The notes: generated from the sequence alone by a model not told the origin. A stretch of 64,000 nt of DNA from Trebouxia sp. TZW2008 (GCA_002118135.1 BDIU01000527.1:1-64000); one strand, 5' to 3'. Shown: positions 1 through 13,400, numbered from the stretch's first letter. Program-made: numbers and translations.

Positions 1-1082
1 TCCGCACTACCCAAAAGGAATCGGCTTGGTTCGTCGCTCGAGCTTTGTGCGTGTGTGGCGTATCGCGTCTCATGGCAGCCATGTCTTCTGCACCGTAGAA
101 GGCGCCACGCTCGGGTCCAGAAAGTGCTCTGACTGTTTCGCCATCATCTAGGCATGTCTGTGCTGGGTTTTTTTAACTTGAGCTTGTACTCGTGGTTTTC
201 TTGAAGTCGACACTCAGTGCCTGCGCATCTTTGGCTGAGAACACCTGAGCTTGCACCTGCAAATCTTTTGAAGCTGACATTCAGTGCCTGGGCCTCCTTC
301 CCTGTGACACCTGTTGTTGATGCAGCCTCGTCACCTCTCAGTCAGCCCGTTTTTGTTCACGTACCCTGAGACTGAGCATGTGGTATGCACCTCACTGTGT
401 CTCACTTTGAAGCTGATTGGACTTGCGTATATAGAAGTGTGGTAGATGTTGCTTCAGCCCGAAGTTATTTGTGTGTGCTCGCAGCTTCTGCCAAGCTGGA
501 GGGCACTTGTGCAGTTGCCTAAGGCACAACAGCCTCAGTTCTGCAGGATACACACTGAGTGCTACACGAGGCTTGTGTATGGCAATGCATGCGCAAACAA
601 CAGACGGCTACTCAAAAGTGCGCATGCATCAAAGTTTTTCATATCGTTTGCTTGTGACAGACATCAGAGACATCTAGACCTCATGTAAGTGTGTCAGTCA
701 AGGCTGGCAGCTGTGAATGTTGGTGCAGTCTGCAGGCGATAACAGGATGCGTCCACAGCCTGACATAAAGCGACGTCTTGCATACTATAGCATCACAGCA
801 CTATATGGAACACTGTGAAGTGTCCTGGTGAAATCACCAGGACAACCTGTGAAAACGAATTTCGTATAACAAATCAGCAGACCGCAGAAACACATCCTTA
901 TAAACTTGATTGAGTTGCAAAATCGAGACCTGTATAGTACAAATAGCCTGCATGTCTTTTTGGAGTATTGCTGCACACATCAGGACATTACACAATAGCC
1001 AAGCAAGCAAACAAAAGTTACTAAAGTGATTCTATGTTGCTGCAAACTGTGCCTTCAGATCACATCAGCTGCAGTCACTCTT
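1..1082. other. 3' flank of gene A; CpG-rich left edge
   Basis: The first 130 bases are CpG-rich (GTTCGTCGCTCGAGC and similar), like the gene starts elsewhere, so a neighbouring gene's 5' end may lie at or beyond the window edge. From 130 to 1082 the sequence is CpG-poor. Open frames at 446-688 and 785-976 have no supporting motifs. Confidence 0.4.
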
Positions 1083-4000
1083 TCAGCAATGGGGTGAGCC
1101 AGCATTTGAGTACCCAAAAGCTTTCTGCCCGACACAATTTCTGGCCCAGCTTTTGAGCACACCAAGTTCAAAAGAGTTCAAGCTGCACCAGCTCTTATGG
1201 TCATACCAGCAACCTTTCTTGGTACACTTCTTGATGAGTGCATGATGGCAGGGCTCATCATATCGCAATAATCCCCTCTTGTGACTATACATACATTCAT
1301 CCCCACTGATGTCTCTCTGCACAAACAAGACAGTCATCAGCTTAGTCATATTAATGCATCGAACAGCTGAATTTAGTTGCATTGCACACACAGCACGCCG
1401 CAATGATACATGCCTGCTGAAATCTATCTATAGCGCTCTTGGAAGCAGAAATCAGGATGCACAGCATTTGTGAATGCAAATTCCTTGGTCTGAGACATAG
1501 TTTACCTGGCGGCAGTCAAAGTCTTTGCAAGGGATGTACTGTTTTGCCATCTCCTGCTCCAGTGCTGATCCAGGCATCCACGGGACACTGTAATCCCTGA
1601 AGACATGTGCACTGCGCCTTGGTGGCAGCAAGGTGTCATCAGGTTTGCACAAGCATATTCTTTCACAGCCTCTGCTGCACGCCATACTGGACAGGGGCTG
1701 CAATACACTGTTGTACTGTACACCAATTACACGCCCTCGCAGCACAAATAGCAGGCAGACAGCAGGCCAGGTACACCAGACTGTCAAGACACCATTCAAA
1801 CGTCAATGCAGAGTGCTTACGGGCCATGAGAAGTTGCTTCCTGTTCTGTCTTCTTTCTCTTTGCCATGCTTGCAGGATGTGACAGTGAGTGATTTCTAAA
1901 AAAGGTCTGGCTGTCAGGAGGCACTGCAATCTGACCCTGCAATGCATCCAGCAGGCATCAGAGTTGTATTGATGGAAATGCTGTGGTACAGATGATCTCC
2001 TGGCTAACACAGTACGCTAGAAAGACCAGTACTGGTTGCCCATGACTGCACAAAGCTGCAATCAGTGCATGACTGTGTTGTGCTTTGTGCTTCTTATCTG
2101 ACAGAACAATGAACAGATAAGGGCAGGCTCGTCAATTGCAAATTAGGTGATTAATTTGCTTATAAATACAGAATCTTCAAAACACACGATGAAAATGACA
2201 AACACATTCACAATGAGTAACCTTGGTAACAGTTGCTGACAACAATAAAAGTGTCAGCAACAGCAGTCATAGCAATGACTGAAACAATCAACTGACCACT
2301 TGACGAACAACAAAACAGTGAAGACAATGCCAGCAGTGACAGCCTTGTCAGAATGACAACAATGCACATTAGGGTTTTGATGATGTACAACAAAATTGAG
2401 CTGAACACGTGCAGTCCAGTGACTCAGCAATGTGTCTGCAAATCAGACGCCGTGAAGCCACAGCTACGGCTACAGTTTGTCTCTTGAGTCAAGACGCATG
2501 TGGTGGCTCCTCACCTGTACCGATAAGTCGTGTGCAGCAAAGTTGTCCTGTACGTTGCTGTCAGGCTTGCCTTTCTCACCACCACGCGCATGGTCCATCC
2601 CATCAGCACCATCAGTCTTGCTGTCCTGACCTTGACCAGCTGCAGCGCTGCAGGCAGCACAACAAACCTAAGCACACAGCCTGTCGAGAGCAAGCAGCCT
2701 GACATGCTTTCCATCTGGCCGTCTCACTCATTGCATGCGAACTTTGCCTAGAAGCGCTTTGCGCCGGTAGCTGAGAAATGTCTGCGCTCAGGAGATGACT
2801 TTGGCACTTGGCGTATTATCAAAGATACAGCAAAACAAAAACCCATAACACAAATCAAACAAGGAAATGCCTGCCAACAGGGGTTTGCATTGAGGCCAAC
2901 AGCGGGTTGCACTGAGGCATAACAGGAGCACATATTGCGTTCGTGCTGAGAGTCCTGCAAGAAAAGTGCGTAAAGGCTTATGTAAAACCACGCAAGAAAG
3001 TGTGTACTGTATGGCACTCAAACAAGAACATCGTTCAGCTCATCTGCGCATCACCAAGTCATGCATCAGACCACGCTCTGCCCTGGTGAGTGTGAGCCTC
3101 AACTCAGGGCACAGGCTTGGTTGAGATCATGCATAGCCGCAAAGCAGTTTGATTACTTCCAATTTGTACCTCAAGAGTGCCAATGCTTGCTGCAAACTAG
3201 TATCTTGCTCTGGAGCCATACTGGAAACACGATTCTTCACAAAAGCCTGAAGAGCCTGAAGTGCCTTCAGCGCTTTTTCTGCCACATCTGCGTCTTTTTG
3301 CTGACGCACAGCGTCTGGGGTCTCAAGGAACTGGGACTTGAAGGCCTGCAGCTGAAAGGAGCGTGAGCATTGCCGTCAGACAAAATATGCACACAAGCTC
3401 CTCCCTTACCTGCCAACGAACTAACTCGATAGTGCATATGACATCTAATGTAGAAGATTTAGGAGTAGCTGAAGCAGCGTTGAGCAGATACAAGTTGTAG
3501 GTGTTTGGCATTGCATGTGGTGCTTGATGATGGAAATCTGCAGCTGAAGCAAACGTGAGCAACGCCACTAGATGCAAGGTCCACACATGCTCTGCCTGCT
3601 GATGAACAGCTTGTGGCATTGTATGCTGCGCCCTGCGCAAAGGCGCTTGTGAGACCTGCAGATAAGGTCAGCAAGGCCAGCAGGCGTCAGTTCCACACAA
3701 GCTCTGCCTTTCTATGCTGTTGCATGCTACGTTATACGCGTGTATCAGCAAACAGAGGCATAGCCTGTGAGGAGCTGATGCGCATGTGGTGCCTGCTGCA
3801 GATGAGACTTGAACACCTTGCGGCTGAAGGGAATGTGAGCAATGTCAGCAGACAAAAGCTCCAGATTACGCTCTGCCTTTGCTGGCTGATGAACAAGCTT
3901 GCGCGTCTCATGCAGCGTCCCAAGTGGTTGGACTGGAGAAGCTGCATTTGAATACAGGAGAGCAATGTCAGTAGAGAGAAGTTCTGCATAGGCTCTGTGC

Positions 4001-7000
4001 TTGCCTGCTGATATTTGACTTGTGGCGACGCATGTGGCGTTTTACATAGGTGGGACCTGAAGACCTGCAGCTCATGCAAAGGTGAGCAATGCCAGCACAC
4101 ATGAGTTGCACATAAGCTCTGCTTCGGCCTGCTGATGAAGGTATTCTGTTAACACATGTGGCGCATGCTGTTGACAGCGCCCAGAAAGCCTGCAGGTGAA
4201 GCAAAGGTGAGCAATGACACTAGGCACAGAATCCACAGCCCTGCCTTTGCTTGGTAATGCACAGCTTCTGTTGTTGCATGCGCTGCCTAACGTGGACAAG
4301 AGTCAGAGACCTATAGCTCAAGCAGGGCTGAAAGTAGAGTCCGGTCCACATCAGGCATCATAATGTTTGTCAACAAGTGCATGCTTGACACAAGCCCTGA
4401 GAATGCCAGAAGCTATGAGCTAGGCTCTGGATCAACAGCAGCCAAATCAGCATCACCTTCAGTCTCAGAGAAATCTGCAGCAAGCTTGCTGCTGAGTTTG
4501 TCAGCAGGATAACAAGTGACAGGACAAAGTAGTGTCAGGGTCCTGGCAAATATGCATGACGCTGTTAAGCTGTCAAGTCAGGCTAAAACCAAGCACTGAT
4601 GCAGCTCATCCAAAAGCAAGCACGCAAACAGGATGAACATTCTGCAGGGAGAGGGTGATGTCTGACCTTCTCTGTGCGCTTCTCCTGCTTCTCAAAGGGC
4701 TGCAGCTTCAGCTGAGATAGCAATGCTGCACTCTCCAGCTGCTCTCCACCAAATGAGCCCTGCAACAGCAAATGGCTAACACCAAAGCAACGTATACATG
4801 TCTGCACTAATCTGACCAGCCGATACTGTTCCTCCATCTTCATTTCCCAGCCACCAACTCTTCAAACCTGCACATGAGGGGGGCAAAAACACGTACCATC
4901 ACACATGAGACCACGCGCTGAAAGAATGGCATGTACATGATGCAGTCTCAACACCTGTGCGCTTGTTACGACGACCACTGAGGTGATCAAACTTGCATGG
5001 CAATTGCACTGTCAGCCAGACCTTGATGACAATTGTGCAGCGTGTGAAGCAGCAATGGGCATGGCACTTATGCATTACAGACAAATATTGCATCACAACC
5101 AGTCACCTTGCGTTTAGTCCTTTTTGATTGGTACTCATCATCGCTGCCAGGACTTCCAAAAAGCTCCCTGTCCAGGGCGCTATCAAGGACTACGGCCCCG
5201 GAGTCACACGGTGCATCCTCTGACTGCCTGCTGTGATCTGCCTCCTGACCAGTGCCTCCACTCAGGTCACCCGTGCCCAATGCTACACCATTGCCCAGCA
5301 CCTCTGCATTTCAGAGCAGAGCTAGCATTCACTGACTATGTGATCAAGCCTGCATGCTTGGCTCCAGTCAGGTACCCATTGTCATTGCTGAACAGCTCTT
5401 GAATCAATGCTTTATCCAGCACCACTGCAGTTCAGTCAAAGTCAGATAGTCTTGTATTCAAACGCCGTAGTACTGGATAGCACACTGCAGAAGGAGCTGT
5501 TTTGTGATAGTAATAGCAATGGTGACCAGTCAGTCAAAAACAGCACTGACTATCTGGTAAGGCCTTCATGCCAGACAGTGGCTCCAGTCAGGTCACCATT
5601 GTCATCACCAAACAGCTTTTGCTTGAGTGCTGTATCCGTTGCTATCGCACAACATGTCTTGATCCAATGCATTATCTAGCATCATGATGCAGTGGTGCTT
5701 GATAGCGCACTGGACAGAGAGCTGCTTGGCCACAGCAACAATGACCTAGCTAGTCACACAGTTTTGGCATTCGTCGATTGATCAGTCAGGCCTGCATGCT
5801 AGACAGCGGCTTCAGCTAGGTCACCGTTGCTATCGAATACGTCTCTTGGTCCAATGCTTTATCCAGTGTCGTGATGCAACGGTACTGGATAGCGCACTGG
5901 ACAAGAAGATGCTTTGTTACAGCAAAAGTGACCTGGCTCGTCACCCAGTGGTGGCAATCACTGACTGGCTGGCAAGACCTGCATGCTACACATAAGCTTC
6001 AGCTAGCTCACCGGTGCTATGGCATAACATCTCTTGGTCCAATGCATTATCCAGCATCGTGATGCAATGGTGCTTGAGTGCGCACTGGACAGAGAGCTGC
6101 TTGGCAATAGCAACGGTGACCTAGCTCGTCACACAGTTTTGGCATTTGCTGATGAGCTGGTAAGGCCTGCATGCTCAATGGCGGCAGCAGCTATAGCACA
6201 TTGAATAGGGAGCTGTTTGATGACAGCCATATTACGACCATCATCTCCACACAGCTTGCTATCAGTTGCGCTATGCAGGACCACTCAACCTGAGGCACAA
6301 TCACTATTGGACGTATCAGATTGGGTGATGTCGTCGGGGCCACTGGCACGCAAGCATATTGTGTCAGCCAACACTAGCACTCACTTGTTGGTTGTTCAGG
6401 CCTGCATGCTTAGCGATGGCATAAATTTGAGTGCACTGGATACAGAGCTGTTTGGTGATTGCCATTGCCAAACAGCTGTCTATCCAATGCGTCGTCCAGC
6501 AGCACTGCATGTGAGACAAGAAGATGAAGGTGTTGAATGGATTGTACTGATGTAATCAAAGCCACTGCCAAGCAAGCAGAGTACACCAGCCAAAATTGGC
6601 ATCAGCTGACTGGCTAATGTAATTGAAGTCAATGACAAGCAAGCAAACTATCAGCCAGGACTGGCATTGGCTCATGTAGCTGTAGCTAATGGCGAGCAAG
6701 CAGACTGTATCAGTCAGGATCAACATTCATTGACTTGCTGGTCTACTTGGAGCCACTGGCAAGCAAGCAAACCATCAGCCAGAACTAGCATTGGCTGATG
6801 TAGCTGTGGCAGATCGCAAGCAAGCAGACTGTATCAGTCAGGATTGCCATTATCTGACTGGCTAATTTACTTGGATTCACTGACAAGCAAGTAAACTACC
6901 AGCAAGAACGAATATTGGCTGATGGAGCTGTAGCTAATGGCAAGCAAGCAGACTGTATCAGTCAGAATCGACACTTACTGACTGGCTGACCACTGGCAAG

Positions 7001-7558
7001 CCAGCAAACTAGGACAGCGAGAGTTAGCAGACACAAACTCTGGCTGCTATAGCCTGCTTGCTTGCCAAAGGCTCCAGCTACATCAGCTCAGTGAATGCAT
7101 TCAACTCTGGGCTGTTGATATGGTGCAGGGCACAGGGCGTGCACAGTACCTTGTTTCCTGAATCTTTTCTTGGAGATCCTTGTCATGGACAAGAGGTTTG
7201 AGACAAAGAGAAAGTTCATCGCTATTCCACACAATCAGGCAAGATCTGCTCTCCAATTGCTGGACAAGCAATCAGTCAGGACTGGTCTAACATGCTGCAT
7301 TCTGCCAACTGCCGTATTGGAGTGATTTGAGTATGCCCCAAGCATGTTTTGACAATTTGACGGACCAAATACTTCACAGGCTTCGTCAAAGTCACATAAG
7401 TAGTGCGACTGTAGAAGCTGCTATGGTTTGAATTGAGCAAGACCTGCAGCAGGCGCTCTGGTCTGACGGGTAGTCTGCCCTGCGCCTTGTGAAGGTGCGC
7501 CTTGAGCCAATGAAGGTACACAAGAGGGTGGTTGCCTTCTAGGATCCCGCGGCGTCAT
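1083..7558 (-). CDS. Gene A: CCCH zinc-finger protein, 7 exons
   Basis: Seven exons join in phase: 7558-7444, 5303-5107, 4759-4667, 3345-3170, 2647-2515, 1697-1506, 1316-1083, giving 379 aa. The start is the ATG at 7558, just downstream of a CpG-rich stretch. The N-terminal half is polar and disordered, with a basic patch (SKRTKRK) near residue 100 that could be a nuclear signal. Residues about 137-193 are helical and K/Q/A-rich. The last two exons are Cys/His-rich: CxxxH in CMYSH, then C-x7-C-x4-C-x3-H in the stretch beginning CHHALIKKC, so at least one full CCCH finger. CCCH fingers usually bind RNA, so an RNA-processing role is inferred. I do not recognise the family beyond the finger. Exon 1 is the least certain because its donor is weak. 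Introns 1 and 3 are packed with copies of exons 2 and 4. Confidence 0.66.
3346..4330 (-). repeat. Echoes of the gene A exon 4 acceptor region
   Basis: Intron 3 of gene A contains about five degenerate copies of the 3' splice site and first codons of exon 4 (AFKSQFLETPDA). On the minus strand, GCTGCAG-type acceptors followed by VFKSHL-, VFRSHL- and AFWALS-like codons occur near 3830-3805, 4062-4035 and 4193-4165. Weaker copies lie near 3550 and 4310. Spacing is 100-250 bp. None continues open for the full exon. Confidence 0.68.
5304..6530. repeat. Alternating direct and inverted copies of gene A exon 2
   Basis: Intron 1 of gene A holds at least five copies in each orientation of the part of exon 2 that encodes VVLDSALDRELFG. 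Inverted copies start near 5463, 5690, 5875, 6064 and 6430. Direct copies lie near 5370-5440, 5590-5690, 5820-5875, 6010-6065 and 6465-6520. A direct and an inverted copy often meet back to back, for example 5818-5932 and 6009-6122, making hairpins with arms of about 50 bp. Units recur about every 190 bp. Copies are diverged, roughly 70-85% by eye. Confidence 0.75.
6590..7015. repeat. Tandem repeat, unit about 122 bp
   Basis: About three and a half diverged units in gene A intron 1. Each contains CAAGCAAGCAGACTGTATCA followed by CAGTCAGGAT-like sequence. The core recurs near 6700, 6822 and 6945. It has no coding potential and no clear relation to a neighbouring exon. Confidence 0.7.
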
Positions 7559-7749
7559 GGTTTTAAAGATGATCTGCAACAAGAGATATGGGGTGACTTG
7601 AGTGGAAGCAAGACCGCCATAACAACATGCTTTTGCTCACACATACATTGTTAGGTAGATGCTATGATGGCACGAGCAATTGAAAGGCAAAGGCTGGATG
7701 TGTGAGCATTTCGATCTCACGCTGGTGCACACGAGTTTACTGAGCTGAA

Positions 7750-8215
7750 CTGTGCACCTTAGCCAGCCAGACCTGACAGTATACGCTCGACTGCTTGACG
7801 CTCTGGATCTTTACCTGAGGTCAGACTTGCAGCAGCTTGACAGCAACCTGGAAATCAACACGTCCCTGTGCTGGCAACCACAATCTCCTGCTGCTCACAC
7901 AAGCAGCTTCCTTGCCCTGCACAGAAAGCAACTCTGTACGGCTGACGAAGTGTATGTCGATTGTCGACTCGCAGCACCAGCGTCAGCGATACTTTATGAC
8001 TGTGAGTCGACAGGCGTAGTCACTGATCAACACGATCGGCACTTACAACGTCGACTTGAACGTAACTGCGACAGCGCTGACTGATCCTCGGTGGAGAGAT
8101 CGAACTGCCTATCTTATGACAAGCAATCCGCAGCGGCAAGCTGCTGTGACGACGTTCAGCGAGCAGCGAAACAAGTCGAAAGTCCGACACTAGGTGGGTG
8201 TAGTCATGCATGCAT
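7750..8215. promoter_or_regulatory. CpG-rich island upstream of gene A
   Basis: This stretch has many CpG and TCGA sites, unlike the CpG-poor introns around it. It sits 200-650 bp upstream of the gene A start codon and just beyond the 3' end of gene B, so it is the likely promoter and 5' UTR of gene A. No defined binding site was recognised. A plus-strand frame at 7752-8084 lacks an ATG start and is not called. Confidence 0.5.
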
Positions 8216-8329
8216 GCACATGGACTTCTGAAGCAAGAGCATCATGCAGCTTGCTGACGCTCGTCAAGCAATCACGCAACTGTGTTGATTTTTGTTAGCC
8301 CAAAGCTGTAGCTTAAGAGGAGGTGCATG

Positions 8330-9342
8330 TCATTTACAGCTGCAGCATGACTGCCTGCAGCTGGTGTCATGTGGCGGAAGAGAGCAAAGTTTCAGTCCAA
8401 GGCATGTACACAGCTCACCTTGGTAGTCTCACAGGTCTCAGCAGACCAAACGCTGTCCACAACAGCTGCTCAGTCCTTGACAGTCCGTCGCCATCTGACA
8501 TCACAAATTTTTCTCTCTTCATGATCAGTATCGCCTGTGGAGCCATGACACTTGCGTGCCGTCACACATCGTTGAAGATGCAAGCAAATGAAGGGCAAAG
8601 GCATCTTACGCCAGCTTGATGCCTTGCTTACCTTGCCAGATTGCACCCTTCTTGGCTCACTAGAGTGTTGTCATAGCTCTCAGTGAGCCATAACATGATG
8701 CTGCTGCCTGTACAAGCAAGCAACACATTATAATAACATGTGGTCAAAATCATAACATGCAATTGGCATTGACCTCTTGACAACGGCTCAAAGATTGACT
8801 CGCGCACTGCGCTCAGCAGAAGCATGCAGATCGACTTGACTCCAGAGAAAGTGACATGACAAGGGCAGAAGGTAACAAGCTTTGAATCTCAAACAAGGCC
8901 TTGGACGGCCACAATCAAGCTCATGTCACATAGAAACAAGCCATGTTCGGCAAACAATTACATACACAATTGCATAACACCAATTTCTATCTCTGGCAGC
9001 CAGGAGTTTGCATTTAATGAAGCAACACGCAGACCTTGCATCAATAGTTTCCTACCTTGTTGCCTCAAGACAATGAGAGTAGTCGTGTGAACGTCGGATG
9101 CAGCAAATTCTGGTCGGATGAAAGACGTGACACCATGACCATTTGCAAGCCTGCACACAGCATGAAGCCAGTATCAGCTTGGCAGACATTGCTTCCTGCT
9201 TCTTTGATATTGGGTGTCAGTGAAGCTTGACTTCCCACCGGCAGCAATGCAGCAGCTGCCAAAACACAAGCTCAAGACAAGTTGCAACAGATGCAAGCAA
9301 GGGGCTGAGAAAGGTCTGCAGGCTCGAGGATGCCTTTGACAT
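8330..9342 (-). CDS. Gene B: unrecognised small protein, 6 exons (tentative)
   Basis: Six exons join with matching phases: 9342-9239, 9150-9056, 8839-8774, 8707-8632, 8550-8419, 8354-8330, giving 165 aa from an ATG at 9342. The frame is open upstream of this ATG, and an ATG at about 9570 begins another plausible piece (MMRPFGKLKVRTDPGSTFK), so the true protein may have one or two more 5' exons inside the CpG-rich region 9470-9960. Recognisable stretches include LANGHGVTSFIRPEF and MKREKFVMSDGDGL. I could not assign a family. The acceptors at 8839 (GGAG) and 8550 (CAAG) are unusual for this window, where TGCAG dominates, and the last exon is only 25 nt. Treat exon edges as provisional. Confidence 0.4.
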
Positions 9343-10417
9343 ACTTGTGACCTTGCAGATAGAGCCTTTCCGTTCCAGGTTCTCACCACGCAGAGCTTAC
9401 AGCGGCTTTCTATGGCCTGCAAGTCGACGGCAAAAGCACATCCTGAACAATCTTGATCTGTAAACTGCAAGAGTTGCGGTGTGCAGGTGGCGCTCCCTGG
9501 GCGAGCTGCAAAATCTTGAATGTTGATCCCGGATCCGTTCGCACCTTCAGTTTTCCAAAGGGCCTCATCATTGGAGAACGAAGCTCTGTTGCTGATCAAG
9601 CAAAGCGTTGCTTTGATCTGCTGCAGCCACAGCTCCATATGAGACACCCTCGATGTGGGCACCGCCAGGAAACTCTGACTAGTCTGTTTGCAATGTCGCA
9701 GCCTTGTTGCTGAGGAGCCCATGATGAGTACTGGACGGGTGTTGGGTGAGAGATGTGCAAGGGTGCAGAACTGGAGGTGGCGAGCCAAGACCGACACTGC
9801 GGCCCTGGAAGACCTCCGTCGCCTGCATTGCTATCGCTAGATGTGGGCTGTCTCCAGTTGCTCCTCTGCGCCTGGCGCTGCCAAAAATCACTTGCAAATT
9901 GCTGTCGCAAAATTGAACGGAAGGTTTGTCGGTCTTTCCCTCGTTAATTACCTGTGGGACCGCTGACTAGGGTCCTGCCAGGGCTTGACCTCCAACCCAA
10001 TCTGGGAAGAAGTCAAGTTTCTGATCATGAAAGTTTGGCTTGAATGAGCCAGTGCTACAGGTCATAACGACCGTTAAAGTGGCGCATTGCGTGGTTCACG
10101 GCATTTGATTCACGCGCAAGTGCTCAATAGACTGTATACAAGCACATGATGTTTGAGCATTTTAACTCGCACAGGGCAATACTGCAAGGCTTTGCTCATC
10201 AAGGGGCAAGAAGTACCTGCAATCACTGCTTGACTGAAAGCTAGCAAAACCAAATGCAATCAAGGGAACTTTCAGAGCTGCAACGTGTCAAAAGTCAGCA
10301 ACACATGGCACTAGCGATCATCAAATCAAATGCAAGGCACTCCTGGGCTGCCATACAGACAGAGGCTCCCAGTATGATGCTGAATGGCGTCAAACTTTCT
10401 GTTTATGCAAGGCACTC
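9343..10417. other. Spacer with CpG-rich island between genes B and C
   Basis: Between the gene C stop codon and the gene B start. The segment 9470-9960 is CpG-rich and is probably the gene B promoter with 5' exons. The segment 9970-10417 is ordinary AT-richer spacer and gene C 3' flank. Several overlapping frames exist on the minus strand but no single one stands out. Confidence 0.45.
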
Positions 10418-13400
10418 TCATCGTGCACTGGACCAAAGTTCCCTCAACAGAGTGTATCTTCGAGTCTCTTCCCCCCTGTTGTCTGGATCATACATCTCAG
10501 CCAGGGCGTCAAGCTCGTCATCTGACTCAGCGTCCATTTCAAGACTCACAGGCTCGATTAGACCATCTGCCAACAGCTGAGATTCTGAAGGAGGCTCATA
10601 CCCAGCCTCTAATCTTGACACGGGTGCTGGGGAGACCTCAGAAGGCGGAGTCTCATTGTGCAATGTGGTGAGCAGACCTGCATAGTGACAAAATGAGCTT
10701 GTTGTATGGCCTTCAGAAACAGGATGAGGCATACTTGTGACAGGACAGGAGAAACACGATGAGGCATATCTGTGACCTATTTCGCATTTGCCAGGGCACA
10801 GGTATCAATCACCCGATCAATTACAGCATTGAATGCCAGTCTTGAGGCTGAACAGATGATTGACAGCTGACCTTGTTGCATGCAGGCTGTGCAGTCAGTT
10901 CAGTAAGCAATGCAAGCCGGCCCTGTAGTGCAGCAGTTGTGCAGTCAAAACAATTTGCTGCAGCTTCAAGCACATCATTTTGCTCATCAGCTGTAAAAGC
11001 GCCTTGCAAGTGTCAAATGCCTGCAGCATAATGAATAATCAGTGGTTACATATTCCAGCACATGTGCTAGGTGTATGTGGCCCAAGTCCTATCTCGCCAG
11101 GCCAGCTTGTTCTGGGCATCATGATAAGGACGGTCGATGTTCAACATGTGAAATTCAGACAAAACAACGTCGTTCCATATCTTCCTAGGCACATCTTCCT
11201 GCAGTATCTGTGTGTGCATAGCCAGATGATTGTCAAGGGGTCTGCAGCAAAGTCATCAGGCACAAGCACTTCAAGCTACAGAAAACACATCATCACAAAA
11301 AGGCCATGCCTCTTGTGGCGGGCTCCTTCCTGTAGATTGATTGTTGATTGCATGACAGACTCAAATGCCAATAGAGTCCAATAACGCATTGAAAGTATGA
11401 AATAATGCTTTATAGAGATATTGAATCTGTTTTTGAAAAGGCAATTTGTGAACATTCTCAGAAGCATGATACAAACACAGCTCACCTCTGGGCAAGGGGT
11501 ATGTATTCAAAAGTGTCAGGCTGGTGTCACAGACACAGAACACAACAGCGCCCTGTCATCATGGTGAATGCTTGAATGTGTTTTCTTGCAGTTCAAAAAG
11601 AGTGTCGACACTTGGCAGGGGCTCTGCAGTAAAGTCATCTGGCTGGAAGCGCAGTCACAAGACACAAGACCACCCTGGTACAACAATTGGTTTCTATCTT
11701 TGCACAGCAAGAAGGGCATGACTTCTGGGCAAGTGGTCTGCAGCAAAGTCGTCAGGCTGGAAGCGCTCCAGCAGGGAGCAGATGCGGCCCAGGCTGAGGC
11801 GTGGCAGCAGCTCCGCAATTTGACCTGACACTAAAGACATGCTCACAACAGGCAGTGCATGCAGTATCTGCTTGTGTTCAGGCAAGTGATCAAAGTACCT
11901 CTGGGCAAGGGGTCGGCAGCAAAGTCATCAGGCTGGAAGCGCTCCAGGAGGGAGCAGATACGGCCCAGAGAGAGGCCGGGTAGCACCTCGGCACGGATGG
12001 TGCGGTCTGTGAGGACCTCCTTGGGCATCATTAGCAAGTCTGCCGTTGCCCGCAGCTGTGGGAAGAAGGAGTATCTGCACCAGCCAGGGGCAATAGCTAT
12101 AGTGACTGCTGTGAACAGAAACAGCATCTGTGCCAGCCCCAACCAATCAAAAAGATCACTGCTGACCACAGACTTTGCTGTACCAGGGCCAATGGCTATA
12201 AGGACTGCTGTGAACAGAAACAGCTGTGCCAGCCTCGATTGAACAGAATGATCATTGCTGACCACAGACTTTGCTGTGCTGTGCAGTGCAATGTGTGCAG
12301 TGCACTGAGGTCTTGCTGCAAACAGTTGTGGATCAAATGGGATCATGCTCATGGTTTTCTGTTAGTACAGATCTGTGTGTGCAGCATCCCCATGCCAAGC
12401 ATTGCAGCTGATTTTGTCACAAATTCACAAGGAATTGATGCCAACAAAGGTCCAAAATTTATGCACATGCAAACTATGCACAAGCGCACGGGCTAGGGGC
12501 CACATTGTAATTGGCACGACAGCTGAGTAATGGCTGCAGTGCTTACCCTTCAGCATTGCCTTTTCTTCTCTGACTCCAGCATCAGGAGCTCAGTCAGTTG
12601 ACACACAATGTGAATGTGAAAGGCAGTGACTCAGCGCAAGGAAACTACCTGAGTCATTGGATTCCATGCTTTTACCAGAGTCATGATCTTACCCTTCAAG
12701 CACTGCCTTTTATTCCCTGACTCCCGCACCATAAGCCCAGCAACTCCATACAGCTTTTGCAACAAAAGTGCAGAAAATCAAGGTAACGAAACCACTTGCA
12801 GCACCTGGCGTTGCAAACAGGCTTGTCCTGCAAAACAGAAAGTGGACGGAAGGCAAACAGAAGGACAGCCCTACCCTTCCAGCACTCCTTTCTCTTCCCT
12901 GACTCCAGCGTCATGGGCCCAATCGGTCCACCTGGACACAGCCATCTTCAGGTTCACCCCCACCCCAAAGCTGAGGGGTCCCTTGCTGAAGGGCAGCAGC
13001 TTAGGGTCCAAGGGGGGGTCGACCCCGCTGACCCCTCCAGCGGCTGAGCTGGTTGAGGCATTCCTGTTGTGGCCGGGCTGCTTCCAGGCAGAAGAGAAGA
13101 CGTCTCGCGAACTAGCTGCTGAGTCACCTGCAAACAAGTATGGTGATAAAAAGGGTAGGTGGCAGAAGATGCATTGCAAGTCTGAAGAACAGCAGTTTTG
13201 AAGTCCTCAGGGGGAAGAGCTCGGTTTAGGCAACAGCTAAGGATGCGTTTTGCAAGGCATGAGCTCTGCTTGCGGCAGAGACCACGCATGTACTCATAGC
13301 AACATGTGGCAAATGCAATCAGCCTCCTGGACTAGCTAAAGCATGTGAAGAAGCTTTCTGGTTTTTCTCTAGACAGGAGCTTCAGCATATGAACATACCT

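Noticed and set aside
2208..2408. Minus-strand hydrophobic frame of 66 aa
   Set aside because: It lies in intron 5 of gene A, is AT-rich, and has no splice-compatible edges. Hydrophobicity follows from T-rich composition.
7752..8084. Plus-strand frame with leucine-rich amphipathic sequence
   Set aside because: No ATG start, located in a CpG-rich promoter region, and no splice partners.
9174..9797. Minus-strand frame of 207 aa
   Set aside because: It overlaps better-supported exon pieces of gene B in another frame, is rich in Cys and Ser without motifs, and does not begin at an ATG. It may include part of a 5' exon but is not itself a gene.
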